A DNA stretch of 64,000 nucleotides from JBQCHF01 sp051954955 (lineage in GTDB: Bacteria > Actinomycetota > Actinomycetes > Motilibacterales > Motilibacteraceae). The number at the start of each line of letters is the position of its first letter. The first letter of the stretch is position 1. This document shows positions 58,199-64,000 of this stretch, in pieces. Position numbers and translations under genes: made by a program. The DNA is taken from the NCBI GenBank assembly GCA_051954955.1, contig JBQCHF010000072.1, positions 1 through 64,000 on the forward strand, given 5' to 3'. The notes beneath the pieces were generated by a model. That model was given only the letters and a program-made list of their open reading frames with translations. It was not told the origin of the DNA and did no database searches.

Positions 58199-58340
58199 GC
58201 ACCCATCGTGGCACGCGGCCCGGCGGCGGCGCCCTGCCCGGCCACCGCTGCACGATGCGCCGGCCCCTGTCTAGGCTTCCCTCGTCAACGACGACACCCG
58301 CCGCCACAACCCGGCGGCCCCTTCGAGCGGAGTCACCACC

Positions 58341-59438
58341 GTGACCAGCAGCGACTCGGGCGTCTTCGGCCGGCACGCGTCCGGCCACACCCACGAGCAG
58401 GTCGTGTTCTGCCACGACCCCGGCAGCGGCCTGCGCGCCATCATCGCCATCTACTCCACCGCGCTCGGCCCGGCCCTGGGCGGCACGCGGTTCCACCCCT
58501 ACGCCTCCGAGGACGCGGCGCTCGCCGACGTCCTGGACCTGGCCAAGGGGATGGCCTACAAGAACGCCCTCGCCGGGCTGGACCACGGCGGCGGCAAGGC
58601 GGTGATCATCGGCGACCCGGCCACCGACAAGACCGAGGCCCTGCTGCGCGCCTACGGCCGCTTCGTCGAGTCCCTCGGCGGCCGCTACGTGACCGCGTGC
58701 GACGTCGGCACCTACGTGCAGGACATGGACGTCGTCGGCCGGGAGACCCGCTGGGCCACCGGCCGCTCGGAGGCCAACGGCGGCGCAGGCGACTCCTCGG
58801 TGCTCACCGCGTGGGGCGTCTTCCAGGGCATGCGCGCCTCCGCCGCGCACGCCTGGGGCAGCCCGAGCCTGTCCGGCCGCACCGTCGGCATCGAGGGCGT
58901 GGGCAAGGTGGGCCACCACCTGGTCGAGCACCTGCTCGAGGACGGCGCCACCGTGGTCGTCACCGACGTCGACGAGGCCGCGCTGGACCGGGTGCGCACC
59001 GCGCACCCCGAGGTGGAGGTGCTCGACTCCACCGCCGACCTGGTGCGCGCGGACCTCGACGTCTACTCCCCGTGCGCGCTGGGCCACGCCCTCACCGACG
59101 ACGTCGTGCAGGTGCTGCGCGCCAAGGTCGTCTGCGGCGCCGCCAACAACCAGCTGGCGCACCCCGGGGTGGAGAAGGCGCTGGCTGACCGCGGCGTGCT
59201 CTACGCCCCGGACTACGTGGTGAACGCCGGCGGGGTGATTCAGGTGGCCGACGAGCTGCACGGCCCGTCGTTCGCCCGGGCCAAGGCGCAGGCCACGAGG
59301 ATCTTCGACACCACCGCCGCCATCCTGGCCCGCGCTGACGCCGACGGGGTGCCGCCCGCGGTGGCTGCGGACCGGCTGGCCGAGCAGCGGATGGCCGAGG
59401 TCGGCCGGCTGCGCGGGATCCTGCTGCCGAAGGGCTGA
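58341..59438 (+). CDS. Glu/Leu/Phe/Val-type amino acid dehydrogenase (valine/leucine dehydrogenase)
   Basis: A 365-residue NAD-dependent enzyme that oxidatively deaminates branched-chain amino acids. ALGPALGGTRFHPYASEDAAL, then GMAYKNALAGLDHGGGKAVI with the catalytic Lys residues, and TACDVGTYVQDMD line the active site. GRTVGIEGVGKVGHHLVEHL is the NAD Rossmann motif, and CGAANNQLA follows. In actinomycetes valine dehydrogenase (vdh) has this layout. GTG 58341 is the start. A terminator stem follows at 59480. Confidence 0.9.
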   Translation: MTSSDSGVFGRHASGHTHEQVVFCHDPGSGLRAIIAIYSTALGPALGGTRFHPYASEDAALADVLDLAKGMAYKNALAGLDHGGGKAVIIGDPATDKTEALLRAYGRFVESLGGRYVTACDVGTYVQDMDVVGRETRWATGRSEANGGAGDSSVLTAWGVFQGMRASAAHAWGSPSLSGRTVGIEGVGKVGHHLVEHLLEDGATVVVTDVDEAALDRVRTAHPEVEVLDSTADLVRADLDVYSPCALGHALTDDVVQVLRAKVVCGAANNQLAHPGVEKALADRGVLYAPDYVVNAGGVIQVADELHGPSFARAKAQATRIFDTTAAILARADADGVPPAVAADRLAEQRMAEVGRLRGILLPKG

Positions 59439-59479
59439 CAGCCTCCGTCACCCGACCGGCCCATCGCCTGACCGTCTGC

Positions 59480-59527
59480 GTGAGGGGTCCCCTGACCTGC
59501 TTCTTCGCGCGTCGGGGGTCCCCTCAC
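59480..59527. terminator. terminator after the amino acid dehydrogenase
   Basis: GTGAGGGGTCCCCTGAC and GTCGGGGGTCCCCTCAC pair at 15 of 17 positions around a short loop. It begins 41 bases after the dehydrogenase stop. Its outer GTGAGGGG/CCCCTCAC stem is the same as in the 24957-25011 terminator. Confidence 0.78.
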
Positions 59528-59573
59528 GGCGTCCGGGCGGCCCGGCGTCGGCAGGACCTTGCGCGAACGTGCC

Positions 59574-59599
59574 GGAACAGGCTCGCGCCCTGTACCGTT
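59574..59599 (+). promoter_or_regulatory. possible ECF-type promoter before DUF3073
   Basis: GGAAC (59574-59578), 17 bases, CGTT (59596-59599), the general shape of extracytoplasmic-function sigma promoters. It lies about 79 bases before the DUF3073 start. Low confidence because both boxes are short. Confidence 0.25.
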
Positions 59600-59677
59600 G
59601 GGCGCACGAGACGAACGTGGACTACCCGGGGCCGCCTTGCGCCGGCCGTCCCGATGACCGCATGAGGGGGTCGAGCC

Positions 59678-59893
59678 CTGGGGCGCGGCCGCGCGAAGGC
59701 CAAGCAGACGAAGGTCGCCCGGGAGCTGAAGTACCACACTCCCAGCACCGACCTCACCGCGCTGCAGCGTGAGTTGGCGGGCACTCCGACGACCTCTCCC
59801 AAGGTCGTGGAGGACGAGCCCGACGACGAGTACGACGCGTACTCCTACGAGGACGAGGACGAGGACGACGGCCCCTGGGCCTCGTCCCGCTGA
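59678..59893 (+). CDS. DUF3073 protein with an apparent CTG start
   Basis: A 71-residue protein. GRGRAKAKQTKVARELKYHTPSTDLTALQREL matches the conserved DUF3073 start (family members begin M-GRGRAKAKQTKVARELKY), followed by a very acidic tail with YDAYSYEDEDEDDGPW. The codon at the expected Met is CTG 59678. No ATG, GTG or TTG exists in frame between it and the in-frame TGA at 59663-59665. A GAGGGGG ribosome site lies 7 bases upstream. Function unknown; it commonly neighbours purM/purF in actinobacteria. Confidence 0.85.
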   Translation: MGRGRAKAKQTKVARELKYHTPSTDLTALQRELAGTPTTSPKVVEDEPDDEYDAYSYEDEDEDDGPWASSR

Positions 59894-59928
59894 CGTCCTC
59901 CCACGCGGGCACCGATCACTTCACGGCA

Positions 59929-59961
59929 GGAGCCGGGACGCCGACAGGCAGTCCCGGCTCC
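59929..59961. terminator. bidirectional terminator between DUF3073 and purM
   Basis: GGAGCCGGGAC (59929-59939) pairs with GTCCCGGCTCC (59951-59961) around an 11-base loop, in the gap between these convergent genes. Confidence 0.75.
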
Positions 59962-60081
59962 GTCGTCTGCCATGCCGGGGTGGGCCCGGGTCGCAATGAT
60001 CACGCTCCCGTGATCGATGCATGCTTCCCTCGCCCGATCGGCGCAGGTGAGCATGGAACTGTGGTGGGGAGCGCGGCTGGC

Positions 60082-61161
60082 TCAGGCCTGGTGGTCGCCC
60101 TCGAGCCGCACCGTGCCGCCGGGCAGCCCGGCGTCGACGTCGGGCTCGACGACCTCGCCGAGCACCCAGGCCGGCACCCCGCGCGCGGCGAGCACCCGCA
60201 GCGCCTCGTCGGCCTCTCCGGCGGCCACCACCGCGACCATGCCCACGCCCATGTTCAGGGTGCGCTCGAGCTCCTCGCGGGCCACCCCGCCCAGCTCCCC
60301 CACCGCGGCGAACACCGGCGCCGGGGTCCAGGTGGAGCGCTGCAGCCGCACCGCCAGGGAGCCGGGGACCACCCGGGCCAGGTTGGCGGCCAGCCCGCCG
60401 CCGGTGACGTGGCTGAAGCCGTGCACCTCGACGGCGTCGATCAGCGCCAGGCAGTCCAGCGAGTAGATCCGGGTCGGCTCGAGCAGCTCCTCGCCGAGAG
60501 TGCGCCCGAACTCGGGCACCTGCCGGTCCAGCGACCAGCCGGCGACGTCGAAGAACACGTGTCGCGCCAGCGAGTAGCCGTTGGAGTGCAGGCCGGAGGC
60601 GGCCATGGCCACCACCACGTCGCCGGCCCGCAGCCGGTCCGCACCGAGCAGCCGGTCGGCCTCCACCACGCCGGTGCCGGCGCCCGCGACGTCGTACTCG
60701 TCCGGGGCGAGCAGGCCGGGGTGCTCGGCGGTCTCGCCGCCGATGAGGGCGCAGCCGGCGCGCACGCAGCCCTCGGCGATGCCCTTGACGACGGCGGCAA
60801 CCTTCTCCGGCACCACCTTGCCGGTGGCGATGTAGTCGGTCATGAACAGCGGCTCGGCCCCGCACACGACGAGGTCGTCCACGACCATGCCGACCAGGTC
60901 GATGCCGATGGTGTCGTGCACGTCCATCCGCCGGGCGACGTCGACCTTGGTGCCCACGCCGTCGGTGGAGGTGGCCAGCAGCGGGCGGCGGTAGCGGGTG
61001 AGCGCGGAGGCATCGAAGAGGCCGGCGAAGCCGCCGAGGCCGCCCAGCACCTCCGGGCGCTGGGCCTTGGCGACCCACTGCTTCATCAGCTCGACGGCGC
61101 GGTCGCCGGCCTCGATGTCGACGCCGGCGGCGGCGTAGGTGGCACCGGCAGGGCTGGTCAT
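60082..61161 (-). CDS. purM: PurM, phosphoribosylformylglycinamidine cyclo-ligase (AIR synthetase)
   Basis: A 359-residue enzyme of purine synthesis that closes FGAM to AIR using ATP. TYAAAGVDIEAGDRAVELMK at the N-terminus, LLATSTDGVGTKVDVARRM, HDTIGIDLVGMVVDDLVVCGAEPLFMTDYIA (anchored by GIDLV-MVVDD), ALIGGETAEHPG and ASGLHSNGYSLAR are all present. ATG 61161 is used. GTG 61188, overlapping the purF stop as GTGA, would add 9 residues and is equally possible. It forms an operon with purF. Confidence 0.95.
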   Translation of the reverse strand: MTSPAGATYAAAGVDIEAGDRAVELMKQWVAKAQRPEVLGGLGGFAGLFDASALTRYRRPLLATSTDGVGTKVDVARRMDVHDTIGIDLVGMVVDDLVVCGAEPLFMTDYIATGKVVPEKVAAVVKGIAEGCVRAGCALIGGETAEHPGLLAPDEYDVAGAGTGVVEADRLLGADRLRAGDVVVAMAASGLHSNGYSLARHVFFDVAGWSLDRQVPEFGRTLGEELLEPTRIYSLDCLALIDAVEVHGFSHVTGGGLAANLARVVPGSLAVRLQRSTWTPAPVFAAVGELGGVAREELERTLNMGVGMVAVVAAGEADEALRVLAARGVPAWVLGEVVEPDVDAGLPGGTVRLEGDHQA

Positions 61162-61184
61162 GGCGCCGGGCGCCTGCGGCGCGG

Positions 61185-62741
61185 TCACGGGCGACGCAGC
61201 GCGTCGCTCGCGCCGCCGGCCGCCGGGGAGGTGGACACCCCGTCCGGGCCGGTGACCACCGCCTTCTCCAGCCCCTCGAGCAGGTGCTTGCCGAGCAGCT
61301 CGGGCTCGGGCAGCGGCACCGGGTAGACGCCGTCGAAGCACGCCTTGCACAGGTTGTCCGCGGGCTGCTCGGAGGCGGCCACCAGGTCCTCGAGCTCGAC
61401 GTAGGCGAGGGAGTCGGCGCCGATGGAGGCGCAGATCTCGTCCACGCTCAGCCCGTTGGCGACCAGCTCGGCGGGGCTGGCGAAGTCGATGCCGTAGAAG
61501 CACGGCCACTTGACCGGCGGGCTGGAGATGCGCACGTGCACCTCGGCCGCGCCGGCCTCGCGCAGCATCCGCACCAGGGCGCGCTGGGTGTTGCCGCGCA
61601 CGATCGAGTCGTCGACGACGACCAGCCGCTTGCCGGTGATGACGTCGCGCAGCGGGTTGAGCTTGAGCCGGATGCCCAGCTGCCGGATGGTCTGGCTGGG
61701 CTGGATGAAGGTCCGGCCCACGTAGGAGTTCTTGACCAGGCCGACGCCGTAGGGGATGCCGCTGCCCTGGGCGTAACCGATGGCTGCGGGGGTGCCGGAC
61801 TCGGGCACCGGGATGACCAGGTCGGCCTCCACCGGCAAGGTGGAGGCAAGCCGTCGGCCGATCTCGACCCGGGCCGCGTGCACGCTGCGGCCGGCGATCT
61901 TGGTGTCCGGGCGGGCGAGGTAGACGTACTCGAACAGGCAGCCCTTGGGCTGCTTCTCGGCGAAGGTGCGGGTGCGCAGCCCGTGCTCGTCGACGGCGAC
62001 GATCTCGCCGGGCTCGACCTCGCGGACGAAGGAGGCGCCGACGATGTCCAGCGCGGCGGTCTCGCTGGCCACCACCCAGCCGCGCTCGAGCTTGCCGAGC
62101 ACCAGCGGTCGGATCCCCTGCGGGTCGCGCGCGGCGTAGAGGGTGGTCTCGTCCATGAAGACCAGCGAGAACGCGCCCTTGACCTGAGGCAGCACCTCGG
62201 CGGCCGCGGCCTCCAGCGAGAGGTCGGGGTAGCTGGCCAGCAGCGCGGTGAGCAGGTCGGTGTCGTTGGTGGCGCCCATGGCGTTCCCCGCGGAGAACGG
62301 CATCTCCCCGCTCAGCTCGCGGCGGGAGGCGGCCAGCGCGGCCAGCTCGTGGGTGTTGGTGAGGTTGCCGTTGTGGCCCAGGGCGATCGACCCGGTGGCG
62401 GTGGCCCGAAAGGTCGGCTGGGCGTTCTCCCACACGCTGGAGCCGGTGGTGGAGTAGCGCGCGTGCCCGATGGCCACGTGCCCCTTCAGCGCGGCCAGGT
62501 GGGACTCGTCGAACACCTGCGAGACCAGGCCCATGTCCTTATAGACCAGGATCTGCGAGCCGTTGCTGGTGGCGATGCCGGCCGACTCCTGCCCGCGGTG
62601 CTGCAGTGCGTAGAGGCCGAAGTAGGTGAGCTTGGCGACCTCCTCGCCGGGGGCCCAGACGCCGAAGACCCCGCAGGCGTCCTGCGGGCCCTTCTCGCCG
62701 GGGAGGAGGTCGTGGGTCAGCCGACCGTCGCCGCGGGTCAC
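61185..62741 (-). CDS. purF: PurF, amidophosphoribosyltransferase
   Basis: A 518-residue enzyme for the first committed purine step (PRPP + Gln to phosphoribosylamine). It has a 22-residue propeptide before the catalytic Cys in DACGVFGVW, the Ntn glutaminase domain (HRGQESAGIA, GHARYSTTG, HNGNLTN, NDTDLL), Cys residues for the 4Fe-4S cluster of the actinobacterial/Bacillus type (KGCLFEYVY, DNLCKACFDGVYP), and the PRPP site VVVDDSIVRGNT. It precedes purM. Confidence 0.96.
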   Translation of the reverse strand: MTRGDGRLTHDLLPGEKGPQDACGVFGVWAPGEEVAKLTYFGLYALQHRGQESAGIATSNGSQILVYKDMGLVSQVFDESHLAALKGHVAIGHARYSTTGSSVWENAQPTFRATATGSIALGHNGNLTNTHELAALAASRRELSGEMPFSAGNAMGATNDTDLLTALLASYPDLSLEAAAAEVLPQVKGAFSLVFMDETTLYAARDPQGIRPLVLGKLERGWVVASETAALDIVGASFVREVEPGEIVAVDEHGLRTRTFAEKQPKGCLFEYVYLARPDTKIAGRSVHAARVEIGRRLASTLPVEADLVIPVPESGTPAAIGYAQGSGIPYGVGLVKNSYVGRTFIQPSQTIRQLGIRLKLNPLRDVITGKRLVVVDDSIVRGNTQRALVRMLREAGAAEVHVRISSPPVKWPCFYGIDFASPAELVANGLSVDEICASIGADSLAYVELEDLVAASEQPADNLCKACFDGVYPVPLPEPELLGKHLLEGLEKAVVTGPDGVSTSPAAGGASDALRRP

Positions 62742-62765
62742 GGGGGAAGTCTACGGGCCGCTCGG

Positions 62766-63230
62766 CTAGGGAGCGGGCGGGCGTCCGCCGGCTGAGCGCT
62801 CCTCGGCCCGCAGCTCGGCCTGCACCTCGGCCTGCACCGCCCGGCGCTCGGCCTCGTTCTCGTCTGCGTGCTCGTCCGGATCGTCGGTCTCCGGCATCGC
62901 AGCGACCGCCGGCGGGACCGGCTGCTGCGGCTGCTGCGGCTGCTGGTCGACGACACCTGCCGGCTCCCGCCGGTCGGCCCGGGCGTCGAGCACCGACGCG
63001 GCCACGCCGGACAGCAGGGCGCCGGCGCTGCCGAGCACCAGCACGAGGTAGAGGGCGACCTGGTGGCGCGAGTAGCCGCCGGCCGGCGAGGCGGTCAGGG
63101 TCAGCAGGAGCGCGACGACGACCCCGGCTGCCGCGCCGGTGCCGATCCAGGCGCCGAAGCGGGGACGGCGGGGCGCCCCTCCGGTCGTTGCCCGCTGTCG
63201 CGCCGCCTGCTGCGCTGGCTTGTCGCCCAC
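62766..63230 (-). CDS. small membrane protein with an acidic tail
   Basis: A 154-residue protein. Two membrane helices (about 25-47, IGTGAAAGVVVALLLTLTA; and 58-82, LYLVLVLGSAGALLSGVAASVL) are followed by a Gln/Pro linker (VVDQQPQQPQQPVPP) and a charged Glu/Asp/Arg coil. This pattern is common in uncharacterised actinobacterial proteins next to purF. No function can be assigned. Confidence 0.72.
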   Translation of the reverse strand: MGDKPAQQAARQRATTGGAPRRPRFGAWIGTGAAAGVVVALLLTLTASPAGGYSRHQVALYLVLVLGSAGALLSGVAASVLDARADRREPAGVVDQQPQQPQQPVPPAVAAMPETDDPDEHADENEAERRAVQAEVQAELRAEERSAGGRPPAP

Positions 63231-63307
63231 GCTTCGACGGTACCCGGCCCCGTCTCAGGCGGCGCGCCGGCGAGGTCCGTCGGCCGGGCGCCGGGTCAGG
63301 TCGCCGA

Positions 63308-64000
63308 TCAGAGCCGACCGCCGCCCTCGCTGCCGGAGAGCTTCTGCGCGGCCCAGATCGGGATGACCGAGAGCACCACGAGCAGGGCGGCCACCACGTT
63401 GATCACCGGCGCCTGGTTGGGCCGGAACAGGTTGTTGAAGATCCAGATCGGCAGGGTCTGGATGCCGGGGGCGATGGTGAACGTCGTGACGACGATCTCG
63501 TCGAAGCTGAGCGCGAAGGCGAGCAGGCCACCGGCCAGCAGGGCCGAGCGCAGCTGCGGGAAGGTGACCAGCCGGAAGGTCTGGAAGGTGTCGGCGCCGA
63601 GGTCGGCCGAGGCCTCCTCCAGCGTCGTCCCGGTCCGCCGCAGCCGGGCGAGCACGTTGTTGTAGACCACCACGATGCAGAAGGTCGCGTGGCCGATGAC
63701 GACGGTGAGGTAGCCGAACGGGACTCCGCCGTAGGTGAAGGCCGAGTTCAGCGCGATGCCGGTCACGATGCCGGGCAGCGCGATCGGCAGGATCACCAGG
63801 AACGACACCGTCTCCCGGCCGAAGAACCGGTAGCGCTGCACGGCGAACGCGGCCATGGTGCCGAGCACCAGGGCGATCGCGGTGGCCCCCAGGCCCACCT
63901 CGACGCTGGTGAGCAGCGCGTCGCGCGCCCCGGCGTTGCCGAGGGTGCGCCGCCACCACTCGAGGGTGAAGCCGCTCGGCGGCCAGCCGAAGGTCTTGGA
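63308..64000 (-). CDS. ABC transporter permease, PotC-type (truncated by the window edge)
   Basis: The gene runs off the right edge; 230 codons are visible, and the 5-prime part is missing. The readable sequence is a binding-protein-dependent permease: SVEVGLGATAIALVLGTMAAF, VSFLVILPIALPGIVTGIAL, and the EAA loop EEASADLGADTFQTFRLVTFPQL that contacts the ATPase, with at least five membrane helices. This resembles the spermidine/putrescine or similar PotC/ABC2 subunit. The substrate cannot be told. Confidence 0.88.
   Translation of the reverse strand, partial: SKTFGWPPSGFTLEWWRRTLGNAGARDALLTSVEVGLGATAIALVLGTMAAFAVQRYRFFGRETVSFLVILPIALPGIVTGIALNSAFTYGGVPFGYLTVVIGHATFCIVVVYNNVLARLRRTGTTLEEASADLGADTFQTFRLVTFPQLRSALLAGGLLAFALSFDEIVVTTFTIAPGIQTLPIWIFNNLFRPNQAPVINVVAALLVVLSVIPIWAAQKLSGSEGGGRL

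Noticed and set aside
1..64000. CRISPR arrays, tRNA/rRNA genes, insertion sequences or prophage genes
   Set aside because: I looked for regularly spaced direct repeats, tRNA-like cloverleafs, transposase or integrase motifs and found none that hold up, apart from the HNH/DUF222 tail at the left edge.

Overview
The window is very GC-rich DNA from an actinobacterium. BldC, DUF3073 beside purM/purF, a complete mycofactocin cluster, a DUF222/HNH fragment and a full flagellar set without outer-membrane rings together suggest a motile member of Geodermatophilaceae (Blastococcus/Geodermatophilus/Modestobacter type). That placement is inference from gene content, not from a marker alignment.

Left end, 1-9.1 kb: the tail of an HNH/DUF222 protein, then mycofactocin biosynthesis. 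mftA-B-C-D plus a NUDIX gene run leftward. mftR, an SDR dehydrogenase and mftE run rightward from the same divergent region, and mftF converges from the right. Together they make, cleave, oxidise and glycosylate the C-terminal Val-Tyr of MftA. A PAP2 phosphatase and a coiled-coil protein follow.

9.2-11.8 kb: a DevS/DosS-like GAF-GAF histidine kinase faces a DevR/DosR-like regulator. Three palindromes lie between them. The regulator is the last gene of a flagellar operon.

11.8-47.4 kb: flagellar genes. Leftward units are: flhA, an FlhF-like protein, a PilZ protein, a small membrane protein and the response regulator; fliM-N-O-P-Q-R and flhB; flbD, motA, motB and fliL; and a long unit flgB-C, fliE-F-G-H-I-J, an NlpC/P60-lytic transglycosylase, fliK, flgD and flgE. 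A capping/chaperone set (flaG, fliD, fliS, a FliT-like gene, a glycosyltransferase), flagellin fliC and sigma factor fliA also run leftward. flgN-flgK-flgL-fliW, csrA and a large second glycosyltransferase run rightward.

47.5-56.5 kb: chemotaxis. cheA-cheW-mcp form one unit and cheB-cheR-cheY-cheX-cheY-(CheX/CheC-like) another. The only chemoreceptor in the window is soluble and carries two nearly identical GAF domains.

Right end, 56.6-64 kb: bldC, a conserved hypothetical, valine/leucine-type amino acid dehydrogenase, DUF3073 (apparently with a CTG start), purM, purF, a small membrane protein and a truncated ABC permease.

Regulatory signals: reading upstream regions by hand gives nine sites of the form TCAN-N15-GCCGA (the FliA/WhiG class). 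They lie ahead of flhA, fliM, flbD, flgB, fliC, flgN, cheB, cheA and the large glycosyltransferase, so one sigma factor could drive almost the whole motility locus. Hairpins that display ANGGA lie in the fliC and csrA leaders, which suggests a CsrA-FliW-flagellin circuit. A 19-bp inverted repeat, CTCCGAC-N5-GTCGGAG, occurs six times perfectly and three times nearly so inside flagellar and chemotaxis reading frames, always read as Ser-Asp-x-x-Ser. I do not recognise it and consider it the most unusual signal here.
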